Assembly: GCF_001417955.2 (NCBI RefSeq) | Contig: NZ_LKTM01000157.1 | Location: 1 to 64,000, forward strand | DNA length: 64,000 nucleotides | Direction of reading: 5' to 3' | From: Mycobacterium gordonae | GTDB lineage: Bacteria; Actinomycetota; Actinomycetes; Mycobacteriales; Mycobacteriaceae | Shown: one piece after another, positions 1 through 8,411 of the stretch | How the letters are laid out: each line of letters begins with the position of its first letter | How positions within the stretch are numbered: position 1 is the stretch's first letter | Notes under the pieces: generated by a model | What the model was told of the DNA's origin: nothing | Database searches by the model: none | What the model saw: only the letters and a program-made list of their open reading frames with translations | Program-made: the position numbers and the translations under genes

Positions 1-273
1 CTGGCCACCCGCGTGCGCAGCTTGGCGGCCCGATGTGGCGGCGCGACCAGTCCGGCGATCGCGGCGGCCTCCTTCGCGCCGCCGTTCACCGCCCGCGAAC
101 GGGAGGTCGCGGTGCTGGTGGCGCGGGGGCTGTCGAATCGGCAGATCGCCAAGGCGGTGTCGCTGTCGGTACGGACCGTCGAGAGCCACATCTACCGGGC
201 GAGTATCAAGGCCGGCGTCAGTGGACGCGCCGCGCTGGCACGGCTGATGCGCGGCGCCGAGGAGCCGAACTGA
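1..273 (+). CDS. LuxR-family regulator, C-terminal fragment
   Basis: This is the last 90 codons of a gene that begins outside the window. The frame is open from base 1 to the TGA at 271-273. It encodes a LuxR-type helix-turn-helix: TAREREVAVLVARGLSNRQI followed by a recognition-helix segment reading SVRTVESHIYRA. The same arrangement, including the preceding AARCGGATSPAIAA stretch, closes the 873-residue ATPase-type regulator at 29286-31907, so the missing part is probably also a large AAA/STAND ATPase with a C-terminal HTH. It lies 22 bp upstream of the aminotransferase gene on the same strand. The family is clear; the target genes and inducer are unknown. Confidence 0.85.
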   Translation: MATRVRSLAARCGGATSPAIAAASFAPPFTAREREVAVLVARGLSNRQIAKAVSLSVRTVESHIYRASIKAGVSGRAALARLMRGAEEPN

Positions 274-282
274 CGGGGTCCC

Positions 283-288
283 TACCAT
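283..288 (+). promoter_or_regulatory. -10 box for a leaderless aminotransferase transcript
   Basis: TACCAT fits the mycobacterial TANNNT -10 pattern and ends 7 nt before the ATG at 296. RNA would therefore start at or beside the start codon. The placement is inferred from spacing only. Confidence 0.4.
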
Positions 289-295
289 CGGTGAG

Positions 296-1624
296 ATGAG
301 CAACCTCTGGCTGCACTTCACCCGGCACGGCCCGGACTTCACCCCGCCGGTGATCACCCGCGGCGACGGCGTCACGATTTTCGACGACCGCGGTAAGAGC
401 TACCTCGACGCGCTGTCCGGATTGTTCGTGGTGCAGGTGGGTCACGGCCGGTCCGAACTCGCCGAAGTCGCGGCCCGGCAGGCGCAGACGCTGGCCTTCT
501 TCCCGCTCTGGGGATACGCCACCCCGACGGCCATAGAACTCGCCGAACGCGTCGCCGGGTACGCCCCGGGTGACCTGAACCGGGTGTTCTTCACCACCGG
601 TGGCACCGAGGCCGTCGAAACGGCATGGAAAGTCGCCAAACAATATTTCAAGCTGACCGGCAAACCCGGTAAGCACAAGGTGATTTCGCGTTCGGTCGCC
701 TACCACGGCACCACCCAGGGCGCACTGGCGATCACCGGCCTGCCGAAGTTCACCGCCCCCTTCGAGCCGGTGACGCCGGGCGGTTTCCGGGTACCCAACA
801 CGAACTTCTACCGCGCACCCGAACCGTATGCCGCGGACGCCAAAGCGTTCGGCCGGTGGGCGGCGGACCGGATCGCCGAAGCGATCGAATTCGAAGGACC
901 GGACACCGTCGCCGCGGTGTTCCTGGAACCGGTGCAGAACGCCGGCGGCTCTATTCCGCCGCCGCCGGGTTATTTCGAGCGGGTCCGCGAGATCTGCGAC
1001 GAATACGACGTGCTGCTGGTGTCCGACGAGGTGATCTGCGCCTTCGGCCGAATCGGATCGATGTTCGCGTGCAACGACTTCGGCTATGTACCCGACATGA
1101 TCACCTGCGCGAAAGGCTTGACGTCGGGCTACGCGCCGCTGGGCGCCATGATCGCCAGCGAGAGGCTGTTCGAGCCGTTCAACGACGGCAAGACGATGTT
1201 CCCGCACGGCTATACGTTCGGCGGCCATCCGGTGTCGACGGCCGTCGGGCTGGCCAACCTCGACATCTTCGAGCGCGAAGGCCTCAACGACCGCGTCAAG
1301 GAGTTGTCCCCCGCGTTGCGGGCCACCCTGGAGAAGCTGTACGACCTGCCCATCGTCGGCGACGTGCGGGGCGAGGGATTCTTCTTCGGCATCGAACTGG
1401 TCAAAGACCAGGCGACCAGGCAGACCTTCGCCGACGACGAACGCTCGGCCCTGCTCGGCCGGGTGTCGGCCGCGATGTTCGAGGCCGGCTTGTACTGCCG
1501 CACCGACGATCGCGGCGATTCGGTGATCCAGCTGGCACCGCCACTGATCAGCGGTCAGGCCGAGTTCGACACCATCGAGTCGATCCTGCGGGAAGTACTC
1601 AAGTCCGCTCACCCAGCCGGATGA
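296..1624 (+). CDS. class III PLP-dependent aminotransferase
   Basis: The protein has 442 residues, the usual size for omega-amino acid:pyruvate or adenosylmethionine-8-amino-7-oxononanoate type aminotransferases (fold type I). The cofactor site is visible: TGGTEAVETAWK binds the PLP phosphate, the aspartate is in LVSDEVICAFGRIG, and the Schiff-base lysine is about K273 in ITCAKGLTSGYAPLGAM. The N-terminal part carries the typical YLDALSGLFVVQVGHG segment. The amino donor cannot be told from sequence; pyruvate-linked transamination of an omega- or beta-amino acid is the common activity. By order and content it corresponds to Rv3329. Its 3' end overlaps the convergent yqhA-like gene by 26 bp. 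Confidence 0.93.
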   Translation: MSNLWLHFTRHGPDFTPPVITRGDGVTIFDDRGKSYLDALSGLFVVQVGHGRSELAEVAARQAQTLAFFPLWGYATPTAIELAERVAGYAPGDLNRVFFTTGGTEAVETAWKVAKQYFKLTGKPGKHKVISRSVAYHGTTQGALAITGLPKFTAPFEPVTPGGFRVPNTNFYRAPEPYAADAKAFGRWAADRIAEAIEFEGPDTVAAVFLEPVQNAGGSIPPPPGYFERVREICDEYDVLLVSDEVICAFGRIGSMFACNDFGYVPDMITCAKGLTSGYAPLGAMIASERLFEPFNDGKTMFPHGYTFGGHPVSTAVGLANLDIFEREGLNDRVKELSPALRATLEKLYDLPIVGDVRGEGFFFGIELVKDQATRQTFADDERSALLGRVSAAMFEAGLYCRTDDRGDSVIQLAPPLISGQAEFDTIESILREVLKSAHPAG

Positions 1625-2048
1625 ACACCGCAAGGGCGACGGTGACAACCGCCGTCGCGGTGCCGACGTACAGCGTCTCCAGAGCGCCGGTCAGCAACAT
1701 GCGCTCGACGAATTTGATGACGACGATGACCACCAGCACCTGGATGATCGGTCGCTTGAGTTCACCGAGATTGTGCACGGTCAGCCACTCGGGCAGGTGC
1801 AGGTCGGCGACGAAGAGCTCGAAGAGACCCAGCGCCACGATGAGTTGCACAGTCGCCAGCAGAAACAGGTCGACAACTTCCAGCAGGCTGATCACCGCGG
1901 AATCCTGGCGCCACCCCCCATGTGCCAACACCACGACAAGGTCCACGGCGCGTCCAGACGCCCACAGCAACGTCACCAGGGTCGTCACCGCCAACCCGCA
2001 GACGGCGATGACGATCAGCAAGCGGAGGCGTTCAAAAACCAGACGCAC
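1599..2048 (-). CDS. YqhA/UPF0114-type membrane protein
   Basis: The protein has 149 residues and three to four hydrophobic segments: near residues 8-30, 50-80 (VISLLEVVDLFLLATVQLIV), 103-117 and 125-145. The pattern of a long second helix followed by LGLFELFV and an ELKRPIIQVLVVIVVIKFVE segment matches the YqhA/UPF0114 family of inner-membrane proteins, whose function is not known. The start is GTG at 2048. It overlaps the end of the P450 gene by 17 bp and so is probably translated from the same mRNA as the cupin and P450. The link to a P450 is unusual for the family and gives no clear role. Confidence 0.78.
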   Translation of the reverse strand: MRLVFERLRLLIVIAVCGLAVTTLVTLLWASGRAVDLVVVLAHGGWRQDSAVISLLEVVDLFLLATVQLIVALGLFELFVADLHLPEWLTVHNLGELKRPIIQVLVVIVVIKFVERMLLTGALETLYVGTATAVVTVALAVFIRLGERT

Positions 2049-3270
2049 GACGGGACCCGGTCAGCGTGATGGGCAGGCGCTTCAGTGAGTTGTTCAGGTT
2101 GGAGCGGATCCGCACCGGCTCGCCGCTGAGCTCGATGCCCGGGAAGGTGGCCAACAGCTCTTCGAAGAAGACGCGGGCCTCGAGTCTGGCCAGGTGCGCG
2201 CCCAGGCAGAAGTGAACGCCCATCCCGAACGACAGGTGCGGATTGGGATGGCGGTGGATGTTGAATCGCTGGGGGTCTTCGAAGACGGTTTCGTCACGAT
2301 TGGCGGACGTGTAGTACATCGCCACCTTGTCGCCGGCCCTGATGTGGATTCCGGCGAGTTCGGTGTCGACGAGCGCCGTCCGCCGAAAATAGTGCAGCGG
2401 GTTGTCGTAACGGAGAATCTCCTCGATCGCACGCCCGATGAGCGACGGATCGGCTCGCAGTTCGGCCAGCTGGTCGGGGTGTCGCAGCAGGGTCAACAAG
2501 CCCGACGACAACATGCCCTTGGTGGTGTCGTTGCCCGCGGTGACCAGCTGCACGAAGAAGCCGCCGAACTCCAGGTCAGTCATCGGCCGGCCGCCGAAAT
2601 CGCCGTGGAGGATGGCGCCGGCCAGATCGGCGATCGGTTCGGCCGTCCGACGCGCGGCGGCCAGCTCGACCGCATAGGCCGCCATCTCGGCCCCGCCCTC
2701 GCCGTCGCCGTATGCCGGACCCGCCAGGTCCGGGTCCTGATTGGAGGTGATGCGCTCGGCCAACTGCTGCAGGTAGGGCCAGTCTTTCCGGGGCAGTCCG
2801 AAGAGCTCGCCGATGACGTGGGTCGGCAGCGGAGCGGCGACCTGGTGAACGAACTCCGTCTCGCCGCGTTCCTGCGCTTCGGCCATGATCGCACGGCAGA
2901 TATTGCGTACCCGCCCCTCGAGACGCGCTGTCGCGCGTGGGCGAAAATGCGGCGACAACGGCGCGCGATACGCATGGTGACGGGGCGGGTCCATGGCCGC
3001 CAACATGTTTCGCATCCTGCCCAGCGTCACTGGTGGTAGGTCTTCGATGACGATGCCGCCCTCGGCGGCCGAGAAGACCTCCGGGTGGCGGGCGACCTCG
3101 ACCACATCGGCGTGACGCAGCACAGCCCAGAAGCCGGGCTCACCGTTCATCGGTTGCCAGTGCACCGGATTCGTGTGCCGCAACCCCGCGAGCACCTCGT
3201 GCGGAACGCCGTTGACGAAGGCATCCGGGCTGGCGAGGTCGAGAAGACCGGATGCGGTGGGTGCGCTCAT
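2032..3270 (-). CDS. cytochrome P450
   Basis: This is a soluble bacterial-type P450 of 412 residues. The oxygen-binding I-helix motif AGNDTT is at 245-250, the K-helix ExxR is EILR at 284-287, and the heme loop FGMGVHFCLGAHLARLEAR carries the cysteine ligand C355. The RTALVDTELAGIHIRAGDKV and NPHLSFGMG segments resemble the CYP124/125/142 group that hydroxylates sterol side chains or methyl-branched lipids, but a subfamily cannot be assigned by eye. The ATG at 3270 is favoured because it forms an ATGA overlap with the stop codon of the upstream cupin gene. The neighbouring cupin suggests an oxidative catabolic or tailoring step. Electron donors are not encoded nearby. Confidence 0.93.
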   Translation of the reverse strand: MSAPTASGLLDLASPDAFVNGVPHEVLAGLRHTNPVHWQPMNGEPGFWAVLRHADVVEVARHPEVFSAAEGGIVIEDLPPVTLGRMRNMLAAMDPPRHHAYRAPLSPHFRPRATARLEGRVRNICRAIMAEAQERGETEFVHQVAAPLPTHVIGELFGLPRKDWPYLQQLAERITSNQDPDLAGPAYGDGEGGAEMAAYAVELAAARRTAEPIADLAGAILHGDFGGRPMTDLEFGGFFVQLVTAGNDTTKGMLSSGLLTLLRHPDQLAELRADPSLIGRAIEEILRYDNPLHYFRRTALVDTELAGIHIRAGDKVAMYYTSANRDETVFEDPQRFNIHRHPNPHLSFGMGVHFCLGAHLARLEARVFFEELLATFPGIELSGEPVRIRSNLNNSLKRLPITLTGSRRASGF

Positions 3271-3722
3271 TGCAATAGTACGTTCGGCCGGGGCAAACCT
3301 GCGGCCTCGCACAGGGACAGGTAGCTCACCAGGGTGCTGGTTCCGTCGAAGACGCTTTCCACATTTCCCGCGGCGTCGAGATTGAGGTTCGCCCCGTAGA
3401 TCTGGAACCACACATGGGTGTCGTCCTCGAGTACCTGCAGCGTGTGTACGGAGCCGGCAGGTTCGTACAGGAACGATCCCGCACGATTGACGTAGCTGTA
3501 CTCCCGGTATCGCCAGGCTCCCGAGGTGGTGTAGGCGTACACCGGGCCGGTGTGTTTGTGCCGCTGCACCTGATAGCCGGCCTGGAAAATGTTCTCCACG
3601 ATCCACAGGCCCTCAGCCGCTCCGACGTGGATCACCTTGAGCAGCGACCCGTCACCGACGTCGACGAACGGCAGTTCGTCGGCGCCGACATGCATGGCGG
3701 CGGGGACATCGACCATCGTCAC
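3267..3722 (-). CDS. cupin protein, 2,4'-dihydroxyacetophenone dioxygenase-like
   Basis: The protein has 151 residues and a single cupin barrel. The metal-binding motif 1 is in QVQRHKHTGPVYAYTTSG (two His), and motif 2 is in GSFLYEPAGSVHTLQV. The layout and length match proteins called 2,4'-dihydroxyacetophenone dioxygenase family or ChrR-like cupins, which use a mononuclear metal to cleave or bind aromatic ketones. Actual substrate and activity are not shown. The GTG at 3722 is chosen because a strong GGAGGGAGG ribosome site lies 8 nt upstream; an in-frame ATG follows two codons later. It is the first gene of a translationally coupled cupin-P450-YqhA operon. Confidence 0.82.
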   Translation of the reverse strand: MTMVDVPAAMHVGADELPFVDVGDGSLLKVIHVGAAEGLWIVENIFQAGYQVQRHKHTGPVYAYTTSGAWRYREYSYVNRAGSFLYEPAGSVHTLQVLEDDTHVWFQIYGANLNLDAAGNVESVFDGTSTLVSYLSLCEAAGLPRPNVLLQ

Positions 3723-3756
3723 CTGGAAAGCCTCCCTCCGACGCGCGATGAGGAGA

Positions 3757-3784
3757 ACAATATATGAAATAGATTACGTGTCAA
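3757..3784 (-). promoter_or_regulatory. sigma-A-type promoter of the cupin-P450 operon
   Basis: On the minus strand a perfect TTGACA (-35, 3784-3779) is followed after 16 nt by TATTGT (-10, 3762-3757). The -10 ends 34 nt before the GTG of the cupin gene. The surrounding 60 bp are AT-rich in an otherwise GC-rich region, as expected for a regulated promoter. Confidence 0.6.
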
Positions 3785-3838
3785 TCTTTTCGCGAAGTTT
3801 AGTACGCCAGTTTGCGGGCCGATCGCCGACCGACCACG

Positions 3839-6142
3839 TCACCTCCAGAAGCGCCGCTTGCCCGGCCGCTCCGTCATGGCCCGCCTGACCGCGTCCAGGG
3901 CCACCAGCACCTGCCGGCTCTGCGGCCCCTTCGGCTCCGCCAGGAAGCGCGCCAGCGCGGCGCACAACTGCTCGAGCGCCGCCCGCAGCTCGGGGTCGCC
4001 GGCCGCGTCGCGATGCTGCCTCAACTCCTCGAGCACCGCGTCCAGACCGGAACGCCGAACCTGCATCGACTTCTCGACCTGCTTCAGCAATTTGTCCAGC
4101 GGCCGCGGAGTGGCGGGCTTGCGGGGCGCGGCCTGCTCCAGTGCCTGCTCCGGTGCGGCCCCGGCAAGCGCCGGCGCGGGTCCCGCCGGTGCCGGCATAA
4201 AACCGGCCGTTTCCGGCATCGATCCCGCCGGTGCCGGCATCGCGTAGGCGTGAGCCGCCTTGGCGAAGCCCACATTGGTCACCCAACCGGATGGCTCCTC
4301 GACGGGCTGAACCACCTCGGTCAGCGGACCGGCGTCGGTGCGCTCGGGGTCGATCGCGACGAACGCCGTGAACCGTGACAGCACGCCGAAGCGCACCGAG
4401 TGCGCGACCAACCGAGCGGCCAGTTCGTCGTCGGCGGAGTACGCCGCGTACTCGTCCTCCAGGTCACGGACCACCGAACGCGCCCAAATCGTCCGCACCG
4501 CAACGGCTTCCGGTGCGACTCTGGCGGGCAGCGCGGTCGTGAACGACTCGTCGGCGTCGACGTGGAAGGTCACGTCGCCGGCACCCCGGTAGCGCCCCGA
4601 GATCACGCACGGTATGCCTGCGAAGGCGTCAGGTAGGCGGGCCGGCGTCACCGTGTCGTCGAGGAGCGAGACCCCGTCCGCACGTACCCGCAGCGACGTC
4701 AGCGCCGGACGCCCGATGGTTCGGGCCAGCCGGGCCATCACCTCATCGAGACGCTCCTCGGATTCCACCAACTCCGAGCGCCCGTGCCCCAGCCCCGCGA
4801 GCCGGTCGAGGAAACCGGCGTTGACGGCGCGATCGATGCCCACGCAGTAGATGCGGGACCGTCCGACGGCGGGAGCCAGGGTGCGCAGCAGGTGGTCCTC
4901 CCCGGTGATCTGGCCGTCGGTCACCAGCACGACGCTGGCCTGGCGGCCCTCCGCCGTCCCGGCCAGAATGTCGACCGCCTTGTACAGCGGCTCGGCCATC
5001 ACGGTGCCGCCACGGCTTTCCAGCGAGCCCAGCCACGACGCCGCGGCGAACCGGTTGCGGTCGGTCGCGTCCACCAAACCGTCCAGTAGGCCGGTGGGTG
5101 TGTCGATCCGATCGTCGAAGGCCAGCACGCAGAATCGGTCGGCGGTGTCGAGCATGTCCACGATCCGGCCGGCGGCCCGTCGCGCGGCGATCATCTTCCA
5201 GCCGTGCATCGAACCCGAGCGGTCCAGCAACACCACGACATCCCTTGGCGCACTGGATGTCTCAACGGGCGGTACCACTGTCACCGACCAGGTGCCCTCG
5301 GATCCGTCCTCGTCCGGGACCACCAAAGCCGACGACGACAGCTCGCTGCGGTCGACCCGGAAGCGCAGCACGAAATCCCGGTCGGCGCGCGCACCCGGCT
5401 CCACCTGCAGGTGTGTCACCCCGTCGGCCCGGGTCGCCGTGGTCGGCAGGGACGACCGCAGGTCGGACACCGCGAGTCCGGCGCCATCGAGGCTCAGCGA
5501 GATCTGCAGGTCGGGACGCTCGTCGGATTCCAGGAGGCGGGGCGGAGTCACCCGCGATGCGTCGGGTACCGCATCGGTGTCGGCCGCCAGACCCGGGCCG
5601 GTCTGGTCACCCGGCAGCGGCGTCCCCGCGGTGTAGCGCGGCGCGACCACCAGCGGGAAACGGAACGTGGCCTCGCCGTCCTCGAAGGACAGCGGCCCGG
5701 TCAGCCGCATCTCGATGACCGCCTCCTCGCCGGGGCCCAGATTGCCCACCCGCACCGAGAACACGTCCGAACGGTCCTCCTCGACGATCGCGGCGCGCTG
5801 GCCGGAGACGAGTGCCTGTTCGTAGTCCGCGCGCGCCTGCCCGCGCTCCTTGAGCACACCGATCACGCGTCGGCCGGCGAGTTCGGCGGAGAAGTCGGTG
5901 ACGCCCGCGCGGGCCGGCAGCGGAAACACATAGGTGGCCTCGATCGTGGTGTCGCCGGCGTTGACGAACCGCTGCCGCACCGTCGAACTGGCCGTCATGC
6001 CGACCAGCACGGTCTGCACGGTGAGCGCCTTCAGCGGCAGGGAGCGGCCGTCGTCGGCGCTCAGTTGACCGCAGCCGGGCCGGCCGGCCCGGACCGGTCG
6101 GGTGGGTTCGGCCGGCAACAGGGGCAACACCTGGGTATTCAT
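3839..6142 (-). CDS. VIT and von Willebrand factor A domain protein
   Basis: The protein has 767 residues. Residues about 30-155 form a VIT (inter-alpha-trypsin inhibitor) domain, recognisable by YVFPLPARAGVTDF and the DYEQAL segment. Residues about 298-470 form a vWA domain with an intact MIDAS motif D307-x-S309-x-S311 in VVVLLDRSGSMHG, so it should bind Mg2+ and a protein partner. A Pro/Ala/Met-rich linker (about 640-690) precedes a helical C-terminal end. No signal peptide is visible. VIT-vWA proteins probably act in protein-complex assembly or cell-surface functions, but no mycobacterial role is established. The ATG at 6142 overlaps the stop of the MerR gene (ATGA), so the two are co-translated. 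Confidence 0.88.
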   Translation of the reverse strand: MNTQVLPLLPAEPTRPVRAGRPGCGQLSADDGRSLPLKALTVQTVLVGMTASSTVRQRFVNAGDTTIEATYVFPLPARAGVTDFSAELAGRRVIGVLKERGQARADYEQALVSGQRAAIVEEDRSDVFSVRVGNLGPGEEAVIEMRLTGPLSFEDGEATFRFPLVVAPRYTAGTPLPGDQTGPGLAADTDAVPDASRVTPPRLLESDERPDLQISLSLDGAGLAVSDLRSSLPTTATRADGVTHLQVEPGARADRDFVLRFRVDRSELSSSALVVPDEDGSEGTWSVTVVPPVETSSAPRDVVVLLDRSGSMHGWKMIAARRAAGRIVDMLDTADRFCVLAFDDRIDTPTGLLDGLVDATDRNRFAAASWLGSLESRGGTVMAEPLYKAVDILAGTAEGRQASVVLVTDGQITGEDHLLRTLAPAVGRSRIYCVGIDRAVNAGFLDRLAGLGHGRSELVESEERLDEVMARLARTIGRPALTSLRVRADGVSLLDDTVTPARLPDAFAGIPCVISGRYRGAGDVTFHVDADESFTTALPARVAPEAVAVRTIWARSVVRDLEDEYAAYSADDELAARLVAHSVRFGVLSRFTAFVAIDPERTDAGPLTEVVQPVEEPSGWVTNVGFAKAAHAYAMPAPAGSMPETAGFMPAPAGPAPALAGAAPEQALEQAAPRKPATPRPLDKLLKQVEKSMQVRRSGLDAVLEELRQHRDAAGDPELRAALEQLCAALARFLAEPKGPQSRQVLVALDAVRRAMTERPGKRRFWR

Positions 6143-6705
6143 GGAGAATCCTTTCCTGGATCAGCGAGCAGGTCCAACAGCGGCGCGGCGGCGCGGCGCA
6201 GCGAGTCGAGCGCGGGCAGCGGCCCGTCGATCAGCAAGGTGACAGTGTCGGAAAGCCGAACGGCCTGCAGGCGGGTGACGGCCGGCTCGGGAGCCGCGTC
6301 GGGGACGGCTTGCGGGACGGCGCGCCAGAAGGCCCCGGCCGCGCGGGCGGGTTCGGGAGCCGGCTCCGGATCGCCGAGCCCGTCGGGAATGGCGCTGTCG
6401 GGGATCGCGGCCAGCTCCTCGACCTGATCCGACGACATAGCCGCCAGCCGCTCGGCGATCTCGTCCAGAGACAGGCCCTGACCTTGCAGGCGCTTGATCG
6501 CGACCAGCCGGACCAGGTGGGTGCGTCCGTAGGTCAGGGCACGGCCCCGGTTCCCGGGCCGGGGCAGCAGGCCCCGAGAGGTGTAGTAGCGGACCATGCG
6601 CTCGGCCGGAACGGCTTTCGCCTGCCGGTTGTCCGGCGCGGCACCGGACGCCTCAACGGCGTCGGCGGCCGCGGCGGCGAATTCGGGCAGGGTGAGCAGT
6701 GTCAT
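6139..6705 (-). CDS. MerR-family transcriptional regulator
   Basis: An N-terminal winged HTH is seen: RMVRYYTSRGLLPRPGNRGR then LTYGRTHLVRLVAIKRLQGQ and LSLDEIAERL, the standard MerR arrangement. The C-terminal part is rich in Ala and Pro and lacks an obvious metal-binding Cys cluster, so the inducer is unknown. Three starts are possible. The one at 6705 (MTLLTLPEF, 188 residues) is preferred, because the next ATG upstream (6723) and everything before it lie inside a perfect palindrome with promoter-like elements. The open frame itself runs back to 6813. The gene is translationally coupled to the VIT-vWA gene, which is its likely target along with itself. Confidence 0.88.
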   Translation of the reverse strand: MTLLTLPEFAAAAADAVEASGAAPDNRQAKAVPAERMVRYYTSRGLLPRPGNRGRALTYGRTHLVRLVAIKRLQGQGLSLDEIAERLAAMSSDQVEELAAIPDSAIPDGLGDPEPAPEPARAAGAFWRAVPQAVPDAAPEPAVTRLQAVRLSDTVTLLIDGPLPALDSLRRAAAPLLDLLADPGKDSP

Positions 6706-6708
6706 GGT

Positions 6709-6746
6709 ATTTGACAGTGTCATATACCATCTCGACACTGTCAAAT
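6709..6746 (-). promoter_or_regulatory. perfect 13-bp palindromic operator/promoter of the MerR operon
   Basis: The arms ATTTGACAGTGTC (6709-6721) and GACACTGTCAAAT (6734-6746) are perfect reverse complements separated by 12 bp. Each strand contains TTGACA followed after exactly 17 nt by GACACT, so the palindrome is itself a symmetric promoter. On the minus strand transcription would begin near 6708, just before the ATG at 6705. A further partial half-site (ATGACACTG) covers that ATG. This looks like an autoregulatory site for the MerR protein. Confidence 0.7.
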
Positions 6747-6817
6747 CGGGGTCGGCACTAGCAACTTGCGCACCACCCGTCACAGCGCGGCTCCCGGCGT
6801 TCGGCGTTCCCATCCCT

Positions 6818-6823
6818 TAATCT
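6818..6823 (+). promoter_or_regulatory. -10 box for dacB1
   Basis: TAATCT lies 8 nt before the ATG at 6832. This is the spacing of a leaderless mycobacterial promoter. Confidence 0.4.
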
Positions 6824-6831
6824 GCACAGCG

Positions 6832-8067
6832 ATGCCCTCCACACGGACCTCTCTACGCGCAGCGTCGTGCCTGGCCGCAGCGGTTTTCGCGATCAGCGGC
6901 TCCGGTGCACTGGCCAACGCCGAGCCCAGCGCCGAGGTGAATCCGCAGGCCGCCAACTGCCCGTACCGGATCAACACCCCACCGGCGGTCGACTCCTCCG
7001 AGGTCCCCCGCGCCGGTGAACCGCCCCTGCCGCTGGCCCTGCCCGCCACCCCGGTCGGCGGCAACGCGCTGAGCGGCTGCGGCATCATCGCCGCCCCCGA
7101 CACTCCCCCGGTGCCCGGTGACGTCTCCGCCGAGGCGTGGTTGGTCGCCGACCTGGACAGCGGCGCCGTCATCGCCGCCCGCGACCCGCACGGCCGGCAC
7201 CGCCCCGCCAGCATCATCAAGGTGCTGGTCGCGATGGCATCGATCAACGCGTTCAGCCAGAGCAAGGCCGTCCCCGGAACCGACGACGACGCGGCCGCCG
7301 AGGGCACCAAGGTCGGCGTGGATGCCGGGGGCACCTACACCATCAACCAGTTGCTGCACGGCCTGCTGATGCACTCCGGCAACGACGCCGCGCACGCGCT
7401 CGCCATGCAGCTCGGCGGTATGCAGCAGGCGCTGGAGAAGCTGAACGTGCTGGCCACCAAGCTGGGCGGGCACGACACCCGGGTGGCCACGCCGTCCGGA
7501 TTGGACGGGCCCGGAATGAGCACCTCGGCCTACGACATCGGCCTGTTCTACCGGTACGCCTGGCGCAACCCCGTCTTCGCCGACATCGTCGCGACCCGGA
7601 CCTTCGACTTCCCCGGCCACGGTGACCACCCCGGCTACGAGCTGGAGAACGACAACCAGCTGCTCTACCACTACCCGGGAGCGATGGGCGGTAAGACCGG
7701 CTACACCGACGACGCCGGCCAGACGTTCGTGGGTGCGGCCAACCGCAACGGCCGGCGCCTGATGGCGGTGCTGCTGCACGGCACCCGGCAGCCGATCGCG
7801 CCGTGGGAGCAGGCCGCGCACCTGCTGGACTACGGGTTCAGCACCACCCAGGGCACCCAGGTCGGCTCGCTGATCGAACCCGACCCCTCGCTGGTGAGCA
7901 CCAAGGCGAGCCCCGCCAGCCGGGCGCCCGACAGCAACCAGGCCGCGGGTCTGATGTCCTCGGCCGACTCGTTGCCGATCCGCGTCGGCGTCGCCGTCAT
8001 CGGGACCGTCGTCGTGTTCGGGTTGATCCTGGTAGCACGCTCGATGAACGGCCGGACACAACACTGA
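6832..8067 (+). CDS. dacB1: D-alanyl-D-alanine carboxypeptidase (PBP5/6 type)
   Basis: This is a 411-residue serine peptidase that trims the terminal D-Ala of peptidoglycan stem peptides outside the membrane. All three S11-family motifs are intact: S127-I-I-K130, S182-G-N184 and K288-T-G. An N-terminal signal peptide ([20 protein letters not shown]) directs export. A C-terminal hydrophobic segment ([18 protein letters not shown]) followed by RSMNGRTQH gives a membrane anchor with a short basic tail. The ATG at 6832 is chosen over the ORF start at 6766 because it puts the signal peptide at the N terminus and sits 8 nt after a -10 box. It corresponds to Rv3330. Confidence 0.95.
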   Translation: MPSTRTSLRAASCLAAAVFAISGSGALANAEPSAEVNPQAANCPYRINTPPAVDSSEVPRAGEPPLPLALPATPVGGNALSGCGIIAAPDTPPVPGDVSAEAWLVADLDSGAVIAARDPHGRHRPASIIKVLVAMASINAFSQSKAVPGTDDDAAAEGTKVGVDAGGTYTINQLLHGLLMHSGNDAAHALAMQLGGMQQALEKLNVLATKLGGHDTRVATPSGLDGPGMSTSAYDIGLFYRYAWRNPVFADIVATRTFDFPGHGDHPGYELENDNQLLYHYPGAMGGKTGYTDDAGQTFVGAANRNGRRLMAVLLHGTRQPIAPWEQAAHLLDYGFSTTQGTQVGSLIEPDPSLVSTKASPASRAPDSNQAAGLMSSADSLPIRVGVAVIGTVVVFGLILVARSMNGRTQH

Positions 8068-8074
8068 AAAGCAC

Positions 8075-8080
8075 TACAAT
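8075..8080 (+). promoter_or_regulatory. -10 box for the 107-residue gene
   Basis: TACAAT lies 7 nt before the ATG at 8088 and downstream of the dacB1 stop. It is a good TANNNT match for a leaderless start. Confidence 0.45.
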
Positions 8081-8087
8081 CTGCCGG

Positions 8088-8411
8088 ATGACCGCCCTGT
8101 ACCAAGACGCCGGACTCACGCTGGACGAGGACGGGATCACCGTCAACCGCTACTACTTCCCGTTCGCCAACGCCAAGCGGATCGCCTACTCCGACATCCA
8201 GGGCATCAGGCGCGAGAAGATGAGCTGGGCGACCGGCAAGGGCCGAATCTGGGGCGCCGGCGATCCGCGCTACTGGTTCCCCCTGGACCCCCGCCGCGGC
8301 CGTAAGTCGACCCTGCTGGTGATCGACGTGGGCCGCCGGGTGCGGGTGTGCATCACCCCCGACGACCCGGAGAAAGTCATCTCCATCCTCAAAGCCAAGG
8401 TCAAAGCCTGA
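8088..8411 (+). CDS. PH-like small protein of unknown function
   Basis: The protein has 107 residues without a signal peptide or membrane helix. The sequence alternates short strands (LTLDEDGITVNRYYFPF, RIAYSDIQGIRRE, STLLVIDVGRRVRVCITP) and ends in a helix (DDPEKVISILKAKVKA). This is the pattern of bacterial PH-like domains that often follow YdbS or YcxB-type names. No catalytic residues stand out. It lies between dacB1 and sugI, with its own -10 box, and its 3' 64 bp overlap the assigned start of sugI. The fold is inferred from the strand pattern only. Confidence 0.75.
   Translation: MTALYQDAGLTLDEDGITVNRYYFPFANAKRIAYSDIQGIRREKMSWATGKGRIWGAGDPRYWFPLDPRRGRKSTLLVIDVGRRVRVCITPDDPEKVISILKAKVKA

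Noticed and set aside
218..1648. 476-codon minus-strand ORF opposite the aminotransferase
   Set aside because: The plus-strand frame has all catalytic motifs of class III aminotransferases; the antisense frame is rich in Arg/Gly/Val and shows no motif.
856..2088. 410-codon plus-strand ORF overlapping two genes
   Set aside because: It runs out of frame through the aminotransferase and antisense to the yqhA-like gene, and its composition is that of a GC-rich shadow frame.
2032..3606. P450 start at 3606 (524 residues)
   Set aside because: The extra N-terminal part overlaps the cupin gene out of frame and is not P450-like. The ATG at 3270 forms an ATGA overlap and gives the normal length.
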